A DNA stretch of 64,000 bases from an uncultured Fluviicola sp. (GTDB lineage: Bacteria > Bacteroidota > Bacteroidia > Flavobacteriales_D > Crocinitomicaceae), in contig NZ_CABHOL010000028.1 of assembly GCF_902168135.1 (NCBI RefSeq), forward strand, positions 1-64,000. The letters are read 5' to 3'. The notes beneath the pieces were generated by a model, which was not told where the DNA came from, made no database searches, and saw only the letters and a list, made by a program, of their open reading frames with translations. Shown piece by piece: positions 18,181 to 27,089 of this stretch. A program made the position numbers and the translations under genes. The first letter of the stretch is position 1; each line of letters starts with the position of its first letter.

Positions 18181-18210
18181 AGATAAATAAAAAAATTAAT
18201 AATTAGAAAC

Positions 18211-19464
18211 ATGCTTACTTACTTGTTTAATTATTTAGAACAATTGGATTTCCCGGGAGCAGGATTATTCCAGTATATCTCATTCAGAGCTGCAATGGCA
18301 TTGATCACTTCATTGATCGTGTCCATTATTTTCGGGAAACGTTTGATCAACTTGCTGCGCCGCCAGCAGATCGGTGAAACAGTGCGCGATTTAGGTTTGG
18401 CAGGTCAGTTGGAAAAAGCAGGTACACCAACCATGGGTGGGATTATCATTCTTTCTGCTATCCTGATTCCGACATTGCTTTTCGCAAAGCTGCACAACGT
18501 GTATGTTTTCACGATGCTTTTGGCAACTGTTTGGCTGGGCGTTATCGGATTTGTAGATGACTACATCAAAGTGTTCAAGAAGAACAAAGAAGGCTTGAAA
18601 GGAAAATTCAAAGTAGTTGGTCAGATTGGAGTAGGTATCATTGTTGGGTCGATCTTGTATTTCCACCCGGATGTACAGGTACACAAACGCGTAGCTGCAA
18701 ACTACCAGTTACAGGCAGGGGAGTCATTCGTAACGCACCAGCATTCGAAAGATGTAGTTTCGGATACGATTCCTTCCAAATGGATTGTAACTCGTGATAT
18801 GACAACCACGATTCCTTTTGTGAAGAACAATGAGTTCAACTACAACTGGCTGATCGGGGATATCGATAAATCCTACGGATGGGCTTTGTTCATTCCGTTT
18901 GTGATCATTGTGGTGATTGCAGTTTCCAACGGTGCTAACATGACGGACGGACTTGATGGTCTGGCCACGGGAACGAGCGCGATTGCCGGAATTGCATTGG
19001 CGGTTTTGGCCTACGTTACTTCCAACGTTCATTTTGCGGATTATCTGAATGTGATGTATGTTCCGTATGCAGAAGAGCTCGTGATATTTATCGCGGCGTT
19101 CGTGGGTGCTTGTATCGGATTCTTGTGGTACAACAGTTACCCGGCCCAGGTTTTTATGGGTGACACCGGAAGTTTGGCTTTGGGAGGAATCATCGCGGTA
19201 TTCGCTATTTCCATCCGTAAGGAATTGCTGATCCCGGTATTGTGCGGAATCTTCCTGATCGAGAATTTATCCGTGATCATGCAGGTTGGGTATTTCAAAT
19301 ATACCAAGCGCAGATTGGGTGAAGGAAAACGAATCTTCCTGATGGCGCCGCTGCATCACCACTACCAGAAAAAAGGACTGCATGAAGCGAAAATTGTTTC
19401 TCGTTTCTGGATCGTTGCGATCCTGCTTGCTGTTGTATCCATTGTAACTCTGAAACTACGTTAA
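18211..19464 (+). CDS. mraY: Phospho-N-acetylmuramoyl-pentapeptide-transferase MraY
   Basis: A 417-residue polytopic membrane enzyme that makes lipid I from UDP-MurNAc-pentapeptide and undecaprenyl phosphate. It shows '[11 protein letters not shown]', the catalytic 'GFVDDYIKV', '[12 protein letters not shown]', '[12 protein letters not shown]' and the C-terminal '[12 protein letters not shown]'. It is longer than E. coli MraY (360 residues) because of a ~60-70 residue hydrophilic insertion around residues 150-220, which I believe is common in Bacteroidota. The last base of its stop codon is the first base of the murD ATG. Confidence 0.96.
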   Translation: MLTYLFNYLEQLDFPGAGLFQYISFRAAMALITSLIVSIIFGKRLINLLRRQQIGETVRDLGLAGQLEKAGTPTMGGIIILSAILIPTLLFAKLHNVYVFTMLLATVWLGVIGFVDDYIKVFKKNKEGLKGKFKVVGQIGVGIIVGSILYFHPDVQVHKRVAANYQLQAGESFVTHQHSKDVVSDTIPSKWIVTRDMTTTIPFVKNNEFNYNWLIGDIDKSYGWALFIPFVIIVVIAVSNGANMTDGLDGLATGTSAIAGIALAVLAYVTSNVHFADYLNVMYVPYAEELVIFIAAFVGACIGFLWYNSYPAQVFMGDTGSLALGGIIAVFAISIRKELLIPVLCGIFLIENLSVIMQVGYFKYTKRRLGEGKRIFLMAPLHHHYQKKGLHEAKIVSRFWIVAILLAVVSIVTLKLR

Positions 19465-20807
19465 TGAACATTCAGAACAAAATAGTGGTTGTTTTGGGTG
19501 CCGGCGAAAGCGGTGTCGGTGCTGCGATCCTTGCAAAAGTGAAAGGGGCAAAAACGTTTGTTTCCGATTTCGGGACGATCAAGGATTCTTTCCAGGCTGA
19601 ATTGAACGAACATCAATTGGAGTGGGAGCAGGGTGCGCATTCCATGGAGCGCATTTTGGAAGCTGACCTGGTAATCAAATCTCCGGGTATTCCGGAGAAG
19701 GCACTGGTGATGAAGGCCATTCGTGAAAAGGGAATTAAGGTGATTTCCGAGATCGAATTTGCAGGTTATTTCACAACGGTAAAAAAAGTGTGTATTACCG
19801 GAAGTAACGGGAAAACGACAACAACCATGCTTATTCATCACATGTTGAAAAAAGCAGGTTTGAAAGTGGGATTGGCAGGAAATGTCGGTTACAGCTTCGC
19901 GAAACAGGTGGCTTTAGAGGACAATGAGATTTATGTGTTGGAATTGAGTTCGTTCCAATTGGATGATATGGAGGATTTCAAAGCGGAAATTGCCATTCTG
20001 ACAAACATTACTCCTGACCACTTGGACCGCTACGAATACAATATGCAATTGTACGTGAATTCGAAGTTCCGGATCCTTAACAACCAAACTGCAGCTGATT
20101 ATTTCATCTACAATGCAGACGATCAAACAATAACAACTGAAATGGAGAAGCGCTCCATTCCGGCAAAAAAACTTCCTTTCTCATTGACGCAGGAATTTGA
20201 AGAAGGAGGATATATAGCAAACAAACAACTCATCATAAACTTTAACAATCAATTCACTATGTCTATTCATGAACTAGCATTGAAGGGTAAGCACAATGCC
20301 CAAAACTCCCTGGCTTCCGGGCTGGCGGGTAGAATCCTTGATATTCGCAAGGAGATTGTGCGCGAAAGTCTGTCCGACTTCGTAAATGTGGAACACCGTC
20401 TGGAATTTGTTGCCAAGGTGTGCGGTATTGAATTTATCAATGATTCCAAAGCAACGAATGTAAACTCAACGTGGTTTGCATTGGAAAGCATGGAGCAGCC
20501 GACGGTTTGGATCGTTGGAGGTGTTGATAAAGGAAACGACTATTCCGAGTTGCTCGACCTGGTAAAGGAAAAAGTAAAAGCAATTATTTGCCTTGGAAAA
20601 GACAACCAAAAGATTATCGACACTTTTTCAGGTCATGTGGAAACAATTGTGGAAGCAGGTTCTGCTATGGAAGCGGTTGCTTACGGATACCGTCTGGCTA
20701 AAAAGGACGAAACAGTTTTGTTGTCACCGGCTTGTGCAAGTTTTGACCTGTTCGAAAATTACGAAGACAGAGGAAATCAATTTAAAGAGGCAGTTCGTTC
20801 ACTTTAA
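19464..20807 (+). CDS. murD: UDP-N-acetylmuramoyl-L-alanine--D-glutamate ligase MurD
   Basis: A 447-residue Mur ligase that adds D-glutamate to UDP-MurNAc-L-Ala. It has an N-terminal Rossmann-like domain ('VVVLGAGESGVGAA'), the P-loop 'ITGSNGKTTTTM', 'FINDSKATNVNST' and the typical C-terminus 'LLSPACASFDLFENYEDRG'. Length and order are normal. It shares one base with the mraY stop and is followed after 11 nt by an unknown gene. Confidence 0.96.
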   Translation: MNIQNKIVVVLGAGESGVGAAILAKVKGAKTFVSDFGTIKDSFQAELNEHQLEWEQGAHSMERILEADLVIKSPGIPEKALVMKAIREKGIKVISEIEFAGYFTTVKKVCITGSNGKTTTTMLIHHMLKKAGLKVGLAGNVGYSFAKQVALEDNEIYVLELSSFQLDDMEDFKAEIAILTNITPDHLDRYEYNMQLYVNSKFRILNNQTAADYFIYNADDQTITTEMEKRSIPAKKLPFSLTQEFEEGGYIANKQLIINFNNQFTMSIHELALKGKHNAQNSLASGLAGRILDIRKEIVRESLSDFVNVEHRLEFVAKVCGIEFINDSKATNVNSTWFALESMEQPTVWIVGGVDKGNDYSELLDLVKEKVKAIICLGKDNQKIIDTFSGHVETIVEAGSAMEAVAYGYRLAKKDETVLLSPACASFDLFENYEDRGNQFKEAVRSL

Positions 20808-20818
20808 ATCATTGCGTC

Positions 20819-21286
20819 ATGGAAATTAAAAAGGTTGATCAGCAGTCTCAACTGCTCCAGGCTCGGAAAGAGTCGCTGGATGCAGCGGAGAGAATGTCCC
20901 TGAGACCCTTGGGCAAATTGTGGGGAATGGATGTGTTTACGTGGTACAAACCATCTATTGTTGAACTTTCTGCAACCCTTTCGACTTTTCCGTTTCCTGT
21001 TTTCTGGTTGGCGAATGAAATCAATATCCGGGAAATGGCACAAGTGGATCCTGAAACGCTGCGTTCTGTTCAATGGTGCGCGCAATTCGATAATCCGCAG
21101 CTTTCCATTCCTTCCGATATCATTTCCCAAATGCCTTTGGTTACGGGAACAGAATCGCTGGAAGATGCCCTGGAGTTTTTGAAAAGAACGAAGCAGCCGC
21201 GACATATTTTGCTCTTTACCGTTCAGGGAAATGAGTGGAAGACAAAAATGGAGGTTTTTGAAAACTTTGTTAAGCTACATCAATAA
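20819..21286 (+). CDS. Uncharacterised dcw-cluster protein between murD and ftsW
   Basis: I do not recognise this 155-residue protein. It starts 11 nt after murD and ends 5 nt before ftsW, so it is co-transcribed with the cell-wall genes. It has no signal peptide or clear membrane segment. The N-terminal ~35 residues are charged and helical, followed by 'LWGMDVFTWYKP'. The last ~50 residues ('SLEDALEFLKRTKQPRHILLF...') recall by eye the C-terminal alpha/beta segment of Mur ligases ('AMEAVAYGYRLAKKDETVLL' in the neighbouring MurD), so a remnant of a duplicated Mur C-terminal domain is conceivable. No catalytic motif is visible. Confidence 0.75.
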   Translation: MEIKKVDQQSQLLQARKESLDAAERMSLRPLGKLWGMDVFTWYKPSIVELSATLSTFPFPVFWLANEINIREMAQVDPETLRSVQWCAQFDNPQLSIPSDIISQMPLVTGTESLEDALEFLKRTKQPRHILLFTVQGNEWKTKMEVFENFVKLHQ

Positions 21287-21291
21287 GTAAA

Positions 21292-22467
21292 ATGGTACAG
21301 TTTCTAAGAAAGCATTTTAAAGGAGATTTGGTGATTTGGGTGATTACGCTCATTTTACTTGGGTTTTCATTGGTTTCTGTGTACAGTTTTGTTCCTATCC
21401 TGGTGAAGATTGAGGGCGGAACACCATTTAAATACTTGTTCAAACATTTTATATACATCTTGTTGGCTGTCCTGGCAATGTATTGGGTGCATAAACGCGA
21501 TCCGATGTACATTTCCAAAATGTCCAGGATTATTTATTACGGATCAATTGCCTTGTTGATCTTTACGCTTTTCTTCGGAACAAAAGTAAACGAGGCCGGT
21601 CGATGGGTGAAAATCCCGTTTGTGGGATTAACCTTCCAGTCTTCGGATTTTGCCAAGCTTGCTCTGCTGATCTATGTTTCGCGGATGCTGGTCAAGAAAA
21701 AGAATGAAATGAATGATTGGAAAAAGGGCTTTTTACCGGTAATGGCACCGATAGTTATTATTTGTGGGTTGATTGTTAAGGATAACTTTTCAACGGCTGC
21801 CATCCTGTTTATGATAAGCTTTATACTGCTCTTCCTTGGACGGGTGCCTTTTTCCAAGCTCTTTTCGGTCGTTTTTGCCGGGATACTTTTGTTTGTAATG
21901 GCAATTGGTCTGCATAAGGCCTTGCCTGATCTGAATATTTTACCGCGCTATGAAACCTGGGTCAATCGCTGGGAGAACCGTTACCAGGAAAATGCGGATA
22001 TCGATTCTCCGGGAAACCTGCAGGCGAATAATGCTGAACAAGCTATTTATTTGGGTGGTTTCTTCGGTCAGGGAATCGGAAAAGGCAAGGTGAAGGAGTT
22101 TATCCCGGAGGCCTATGCGGATTTCTTCTATGCATCTTTTGTGGAAGAATTCGGATCGTTCTTCGCTATAGTATTGATCCTGTTCTACCTCATTTTGTTG
22201 TATCGCATTATGCGGATTGCACTCCGATCGGAACAGCTCTTTGAGACTTATGTCTGTTTGGGAATCGGAATTTTGCTGCTTTCCCAGGCAGCTGTAAATA
22301 TGATGGTTTGCACCGGGATTTTCCCGGTTACAGGTCAGAATATGCCTTTCCTGGCAATGGGAGGATCTGCAATGATTATGGCTTGTGTGGGGATTGGAAT
22401 TGTGCAGGGAGTTGCTCAGAAACAAGAAGATAAAAATAGTGTAGAATCTGAACCTGTTTTTGCATGA
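21292..22467 (+). CDS. ftsW: FtsW, septal peptidoglycan glycosyltransferase (SEDS family)
   Basis: A 391-residue SEDS-family membrane protein with about ten hydrophobic segments. It polymerises lipid II at the septum together with FtsI. 'GTKVNEAGRWVKI' and 'TFQSSDFAKLALLIY' are typical of the N-terminal half, and 'YLGGFFGQGIGKGKVKEFIPEAYADFFYA' of the large loop (only parts are needed for diagnosis). It closes with 'PVTGQNMPFLAMGGSAMI'. It overlaps murG by 4 nt. Confidence 0.94.
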   Translation: MVQFLRKHFKGDLVIWVITLILLGFSLVSVYSFVPILVKIEGGTPFKYLFKHFIYILLAVLAMYWVHKRDPMYISKMSRIIYYGSIALLIFTLFFGTKVNEAGRWVKIPFVGLTFQSSDFAKLALLIYVSRMLVKKKNEMNDWKKGFLPVMAPIVIICGLIVKDNFSTAAILFMISFILLFLGRVPFSKLFSVVFAGILLFVMAIGLHKALPDLNILPRYETWVNRWENRYQENADIDSPGNLQANNAEQAIYLGGFFGQGIGKGKVKEFIPEAYADFFYASFVEEFGSFFAIVLILFYLILLYRIMRIALRSEQLFETYVCLGIGILLLSQAAVNMMVCTGIFPVTGQNMPFLAMGGSAMIMACVGIGIVQGVAQKQEDKNSVESEPVFA

Positions 22468-23567
22468 AAGAATTGAAGAAAATAGTAATCTCGGGTGGTG
22501 GAACAGGTGGACACATCTTTCCTGCCTTAGCCATTGCCAATGAGATTAAGAAACGCAATCCGAATGTGGAAATCCTTTTCGTGGGTGCGGAGGGGAAAAT
22601 GGAAATGGAAAAAGTTCCTGCGGCCGGGTATAAAATTGTTGGCCTGCCGATCGTTGGTTTGCAGCGAAAACTGACGTTGAAAAATCTGGCGCTTCCTTTT
22701 AAATTGTTGAAGAGCCTCTCACTGGCAAAGAACATCCTGAAGGATTTTAAGCCGGAGGTTGTGATCGGAGTGGGCGGTTATGCCAGCGGCCCGACTTTGA
22801 AAATGGCGCAGCGTTTAGGTATTCCGACTTTGATCCAGGAACAGAATTCCTATCCCGGGAAAACGAATCGTTTGTTGGCTAAAAAGGTGAAAGCGGTTTG
22901 CACGGCATACGAAGGCCTGGAAAGTGTTTTTCCACCGGCAGCAATACGCTTAACCGGAAACCCGGTGCGTGAAGAGCTGAACAGGACCTCGATCAGTAAA
23001 GAAGAGGCATTCAGCCAATTTCCGGCTTTGGATCCTGCTAAGCGCACGATTCTCGTAATGGGAGGAAGTTTGGGAGCACGTACTTTAAATGAAGGAGTTC
23101 TTCATGGCTTGGCTGAATTGGCAGAAGCAAATGTACAAGTCCTGTGGCAGTGCGGAAAGTACTATTTTGAAGCGATGAAAAAGGAAATAGAGATTCGAAA
23201 GAAAGCTCCGATCTTCTTAACGGATTTCATTTCGCGCATGGACGCGGCGTATGGAGTTGCGGATGTTATCGTTTCGCGCGCAGGAGCATTGTCGATTTCG
23301 GAATTATGCATTGTTGGAAAACCGACAATCCTGGTTCCGTCACCGAATGTTTCCGAAGACCATCAGACAAAGAATGCAATGGCTTTGGTGAAAAACCAGG
23401 CGGCTATTCTGATCAAAGACGATGTGGCAAAAGAACAATTGATTTCAGAAGCAATTAAAGTTCTGAATGATGATGATAAAATGAATGAATTGCGGGTGGC
23501 AATTAAGCGCATGGCAAAGCCAAATGCAACAGCAGATATTGTGGATGTGATAGAGAATTTAGCGTAG
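22464..23567 (+). CDS. murG: UDP-GlcNAc:lipid I N-acetylglucosaminyltransferase MurG
   Basis: A 367-residue GT28 enzyme that converts lipid I to lipid II at the inner face of the membrane. It shows the G-loop 'SGGGTGGHIFPALAIA', 'VGVGGYASGPTL', 'EQNSYPGKTNR' and the UDP-GlcNAc-binding region 'SRAGALSISELC' with 'SEDHQTKNAMAL'. The start ATG overlaps ftsW by 4 nt. The stop TAG is part of a strong palindrome (23564-23591). Confidence 0.96.
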   Translation: MKELKKIVISGGGTGGHIFPALAIANEIKKRNPNVEILFVGAEGKMEMEKVPAAGYKIVGLPIVGLQRKLTLKNLALPFKLLKSLSLAKNILKDFKPEVVIGVGGYASGPTLKMAQRLGIPTLIQEQNSYPGKTNRLLAKKVKAVCTAYEGLESVFPPAAIRLTGNPVREELNRTSISKEEAFSQFPALDPAKRTILVMGGSLGARTLNEGVLHGLAELAEANVQVLWQCGKYYFEAMKKEIEIRKKAPIFLTDFISRMDAAYGVADVIVSRAGALSISELCIVGKPTILVPSPNVSEDHQTKNAMALVKNQAAILIKDDVAKEQLISEAIKVLNDDDKMNELRVAIKRMAKPNATADIVDVIENLA

Positions 23568-23591
23568 GGACGCGACGCATCGCGTCCGTAC
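23564..23591. repeat. GC-rich palindrome between murG and murC (REP-like)
   Basis: GGACGCGA and TCGCGTCC form a perfect 8-bp stem with loop CGCA. After one mismatch the arms extend by three more pairs (GTA/TAC). It begins inside the murG stop region, is far richer in GC than its surroundings and has no T-tract. It resembles the dispersed 'GGGACGCGA...TCGCGTCC' palindromes found in many genomes more than a terminator. Confidence 0.6.
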
Positions 23592-23614
23592 ATATTTTTG
23601 TAAAAAAGGATAAA

Positions 23615-24979
23615 ATGACATTGGACGGCATAAAACGCTTTTATTTCATTGGCATCGGCGGAATCGGGATGTCGGCATTGGCGCGTTATTTCAAAGCGAA
23701 AGGTTTTGATGTGGCCGGTTACGATAAAACACCATCGCCTTTAACGAATGAGTTGGAATCCGAGGGGATTGCAATTCATTTTGAGGATTTGGGTGGAAAT
23801 ATTCCTTCGGAATACCAAAATACGGATTCTACATTGGTTGTTTATACGCCGGCAATCCCGAAGAATATGGGAGAGTTGGTTTATGTACAGCAAAATCACA
23901 AAGTCCTGAAACGGAGCGAAGTGTTGGGGCTTATCACCCAAACAAGCAAAGGTCTTGGAGTTGCCGGTACTCATGGAAAAACCACTACTTCAACGATGCT
24001 GGCTTATGTATTGAGCCAGTCGCATTTGAAATGCTCTGCTTTTTTGGGGGGAATTTCTTCCAATTTTAATTCCAATGTATTGGTGAATGCGTCTGCGGAA
24101 TATTCCGTGATCGAAGCAGATGAGTTTGACCGCTCATTTCTGCGGCTGAAGCCATTTGCCAGTATCATTACAGCAATGGACCCGGACCATTTGGATATTT
24201 ACGGAACAACCGAATCGTTTATTGAAGGTTTCCAGGAATACGCGGATAAGCACAAGGAAAACCAGCTGGTAATCTATAAATACGGACTTCCGTTGAAGCA
24301 AACCGGATTTAAAGGGATTTCCTACGCAATCAACCAACCGGATGCACAGGTTTACGGAACAGAGCTGCATTATGAGAACGGTTGTTTTTTAATGAATGTA
24401 CATTTCGGCAATGAAACCTGGAAAGAGGTGGTTTTGGGGCTTCCCGGAATTCACAATGCGGAGAATGCGCTGGCAGTTGCCGTAATGTGTAAGGAGTTGG
24501 GGCTTTCGGAGTCAGAGATCCGTTCCGGACTGCAAAGTTTCAAGGGGGTTAAAAGACGTTTTGAATACCAGGTGAGAACGGAGAAGTTGGTTTATATTGA
24601 CGATTATGCACACCATCCGACCGAAATTGCAGCACTTGTTTCTTCCGTTCGTTTGCTCTACCCGGATAAGAAAGTGGTGGGGATTTTTCAGCCGCACTTA
24701 TTTTCCCGTACGCGTGATTTCGAAGAAGGATTTGTTCGGGAGCTGAGCAGATTGGATGAAGCGATTATCATGCCGATCTATCCGGCGAGAGAAGAGCCAA
24801 TTCCAGGAGTTACCAGTGATGAGTTGGTCCGAAAGATTGGTGCAAAAGCCAGTTTAAAAACCCCGGATCAGGTTTTGGAATACGTAAAAGCGATTGAGAA
24901 CGCAGTTGTATTGACGATCGGTGCAGGAGATATTGACCGCATCGTTCCGGAAGTGAAAAATAGTTTAGAAAGGAAGTAA
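23615..24979 (+). CDS. murC: UDP-N-acetylmuramate--L-alanine ligase MurC
   Basis: A 454-residue Mur ligase that adds L-alanine to UDP-MurNAc. The N-terminal 'FIGIGGIGMSALA' is the MurC nucleotide-binding motif, the P-loop is 'GVAGTHGKTTTST' and 'IDDYAHHPTEI' is typical of MurC. Length is normal. It lies 47 nt after murG across the palindrome and is followed one base later by the TTG start of ftsQ. Confidence 0.96.
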   Translation: MTLDGIKRFYFIGIGGIGMSALARYFKAKGFDVAGYDKTPSPLTNELESEGIAIHFEDLGGNIPSEYQNTDSTLVVYTPAIPKNMGELVYVQQNHKVLKRSEVLGLITQTSKGLGVAGTHGKTTTSTMLAYVLSQSHLKCSAFLGGISSNFNSNVLVNASAEYSVIEADEFDRSFLRLKPFASIITAMDPDHLDIYGTTESFIEGFQEYADKHKENQLVIYKYGLPLKQTGFKGISYAINQPDAQVYGTELHYENGCFLMNVHFGNETWKEVVLGLPGIHNAENALAVAVMCKELGLSESEIRSGLQSFKGVKRRFEYQVRTEKLVYIDDYAHHPTEIAALVSSVRLLYPDKKVVGIFQPHLFSRTRDFEEGFVRELSRLDEAIIMPIYPAREEPIPGVTSDELVRKIGAKASLKTPDQVLEYVKAIENAVVLTIGAGDIDRIVPEVKNSLERK

Positions 24980-24980
24980 C

Positions 24981-25787
24981 TTGAAAGGGAAACTGAAAAT
25001 AGCAGCCTGGGCTTTATTTGCCATTGCCGTGATAGCGGTGCTTTTCCTTGCGCGTAAAAACCAGGAAGAGTCGGTTGTACAGAATCCCAATATTTCCATT
25101 TCTGTGGTTGATGAAAATGCTTTTTTAACGGAAAGTGAGTTACTGGTGCGTTTGAAACGTCTGAATCTTTTCTATCCGAACCAATTGATGAAGAACCTGA
25201 ATACGAAAGCAATTGAGGAACATATCCGGAAAATGCACGAGGTGGAAGAGGTGAATGTATTTAAGCAATTGGGAGGAAATTGGGGGATCAAATTAAAAGT
25301 AAGGCAACCTTATGCCCGCATTTTTAACCAGTTCGGAGAAAGTTTCTATGTAGACTCAAAAGGTGCTACCATGGACCCGACACCAAATTTTACTGCTCGT
25401 ATCCTGGTTTTTACCGGGAATATCAAAGATAAGTCCGATACGCTGCTTGTAAGCGACATCGAAGCGGATCCTAAATTAAAGAACGACCGAAGTCTCGATG
25501 AAATCTTCCACATCGCAAAAGTGATTCATGAAAATCCCTTTTTAACTGCCCAAATCAGCCAGGTTCACCGCGATCGCTGGGGAGACTTTATTCTGATCCC
25601 GAGAGTGGGAGCTCAGCGAATTGTATTAGGGCCTGCTCCTTCCGAACGTGATGTGGCCGAAAAATTAAAAAAATTGGTTGTTTTTTATGCGAATGGCCTT
25701 CCTTATGTGGGATGGAATAAATACAAAACGATCAACCTCAAATACCGCAATCAAGTGGTATGCACTTATCTGCGCGACACCCTTTAA
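24981..25787 (+). CDS. ftsQ: FtsQ/DivIB-like cell division protein
   Basis: A 268-residue bitopic protein with one N-terminal membrane segment (~6-22, 'IAAWALFAIAVIAVLFLA') and a periplasmic part with POTRA-like and beta domains. 'SESELLVRLKRL' and 'EVNVFKQLGGNWGIKLKVRQPYARIF'-type text (shortened here) fit FtsQ. FtsQ bridges FtsL/FtsB to the divisome. Assignment rests on topology and on position after murC. The start is a TTG one base after the murC stop; no nearby ATG preserves the membrane segment. It is the last gene of the contiguous dcw block, because ftsA lies 3.6 kb away. Confidence 0.85.
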   Translation: MKGKLKIAAWALFAIAVIAVLFLARKNQEESVVQNPNISISVVDENAFLTESELLVRLKRLNLFYPNQLMKNLNTKAIEEHIRKMHEVEEVNVFKQLGGNWGIKLKVRQPYARIFNQFGESFYVDSKGATMDPTPNFTARILVFTGNIKDKSDTLLVSDIEADPKLKNDRSLDEIFHIAKVIHENPFLTAQISQVHRDRWGDFILIPRVGAQRIVLGPAPSERDVAEKLKKLVVFYANGLPYVGWNKYKTINLKYRNQVVCTYLRDTL

Positions 25788-25861
25788 GTTGTTTGTTTTT
25801 AAACAATATCAAGTCAGTAGTGTTGTAATTCTTTAGCACTAAAATTTAGTAACTTTATTTT

Positions 25862-25876
25862 GAGGGGGCAGCCCTC
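25862..25876. repeat. Short hairpin downstream of ftsQ
   Basis: GAGGG and CCCTC arms enclose a 5-nt loop, with TT/AA pairs around them, 75 bp after the ftsQ stop. It could end the dcw transcript but lacks a clear T-tract. The rest of 25788-25944 shows only AT-rich sequence. Confidence 0.3.
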
Positions 25877-25944
25877 TTAAATATATGCTTTCATAAATTT
25901 AGATTTGTTACGGTAAACTTAACGAAGGATATTTTTAAGCATAG

Positions 25945-26235
25945 ATGACACGTAATAATCTACTACTACTTTTTTTCAACGTTGTGTATTTTAGTTCTGT
26001 GGCACAACGGGATGTTACGTTAAATCATCTGCAGCCCGGTTTTTTGGTAGTGGACGCCTCTTAGATTAGGAGGTGAAAATGGAGAGATACCAACTAAACC
26101 CTTGCGAGCAACAATAACGCTCCTACTGGTTATATTCACGTTTGCACGACGATTGATATTCCCAGTGGGAGCAAGTTGCGTACCTGGACAATGAATATGC
26201 GTCTTTGCAGATATACAGGAATATTGAATGATTAG
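25945..26235 (+). pseudogene. Decayed secreted-protein gene between ftsQ and the two-component system
   Basis: From the ATG at 25945 the frame encodes a signal-peptide-like start ('MTRNNLLLLFFNVVYFSSVAQ') and 39 codons before a TAG at 26062. The same frame then meets TGA and TAA within 35 bp. It resumes as a protein-like stretch of about 45 codons ('TLASNNNAPTGYIHVCTTID...') that ends at TAG 26233. One gene with three in-frame stops or local indels is the simplest reading. I do not recognise the product. The ORF track shows nothing here. Confidence 0.4.
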
Positions 26236-26340
26236 ACCACTACTACTACTGCTTAAAATGAGGTTGCACAGCTATGCCCCGAAACTAAGAGATTCTGTAA
26301 GAACAGGGTCTCTTGTTGTTTGTGGAAGAATAGCATAAAT

Positions 26341-26388
26341 GTTCAAATGTTCAAATGTTCAAATGTTCAAATGTTCAAATGTTCAAAA
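26341..26388. repeat. Tandem 8-bp repeat (GTTCAAAT)n
   Basis: GTTCAAAT is repeated five times in perfect register from 26341, followed by a sixth copy with its last base changed (GTTCAAAA). It lies between the decayed gene and the 3' end of the response regulator. The small ORF listed at 26355-26558 is produced by this repeat and is not a gene. Confidence 0.9.
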
Positions 26389-26429
26389 ATCTACTTAAAC
26401 AACTTGAACTCTTTGAACTTATTTTAACT

Positions 26430-27089
26430 TCATTTCAGTTGGTCGGAATCCAGCAGGAACTTATTTTCCATGCACCAAAGAATCAGGCTGTTGTTGCGGG
26501 CATCCAGGTTCAATTTTTTACAGATCCGGGAGCGGTAATTTTCGACCGATTTCGTTGAAACAAAAAGCAGGTTTGCGATCTCTTTACTGGAGTGTTTTTT
26601 ACTTACCAGTTTTAATACTTTTAATTCGGTTGGTGTAAGGGAATTGATCTCATCCGTTATTAACTCCATGCGCGGATCCGCTTCACGTTTGTCGTGTTGA
26701 TTTCTTAAAACAAGCGGCAGGTATGTTTTTCCAGCCAGTACCCAGTTGATGCATTCCACGATTTCTTCCGAAGTATTATCCTTAATCAAATAGCCTCTTG
26801 CACCGTTGTAAAAAGCCAGTTTGATGATGTCAGTGGTTTTGTGAATGGAAAGGATGATAACGGCTAAATCAGGATATTTTTGTTGAATGAGCGAACAGGT
26901 TTCCAATCCGTTTTGCACCGGCATGTCAATATCTAATAAGACAATGTCAGGATTGAATAAAGGTATGTTTTCCATTACTTGTGCTCCATTTTCATAAGCC
27001 TGGATCTCTACATGGTCAAAGGAAGATTCCAGCAGGAATTTTAAGCCGCTTCTGAAAATGGGGTGATCGTCTGCCAGAATTACCTTCAT
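26430..27089 (-). CDS. NarL/LuxR-family response regulator
   Basis: A 219-residue response regulator. The receiver domain (1-120) has the acidic pair 'ADDHP' at 6-10, the phospho-acceptor Asp53 in 'LLDIDMP' and the conserved Lys in 'SIHK'. The C-terminal LuxR-type helix-turn-helix (~150-210) reads 'LTPTELKVLKLVSKKHSSKEIA' and 'VSTKSVENYRSRI' (two separate parts). It directly follows its histidine kinase gene with no intervening base. Target genes cannot be told from the sequence. Confidence 0.95.
   Translation of the reverse strand: MKVILADDHPIFRSGLKFLLESSFDHVEIQAYENGAQVMENIPLFNPDIVLLDIDMPVQNGLETCSLIQQKYPDLAVIILSIHKTTDIIKLAFYNGARGYLIKDNTSEEIVECINWVLAGKTYLPLVLRNQHDKREADPRMELITDEINSLTPTELKVLKLVSKKHSSKEIANLLFVSTKSVENYRSRICKKLNLDARNNSLILWCMENKFLLDSDQLK

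Noticed and set aside
23564-23591. Terminator between murG and murC
   Set aside because: There is no T-tract, and termination inside the essential mur operon is unlikely without another promoter for murC; a REP-like palindrome is the better reading.
26341-26388. Possible CRISPR or other spaced repeat array
   Set aside because: The copies are head-to-tail 8-mers without spacers, so it is a simple tandem repeat. No array with spacers was seen anywhere in the window.
26355-26558. 67-residue plus-strand ORF beginning in the 8-bp repeat
   Set aside because: Its first part is translated repeat and the remainder is antisense to the response regulator.
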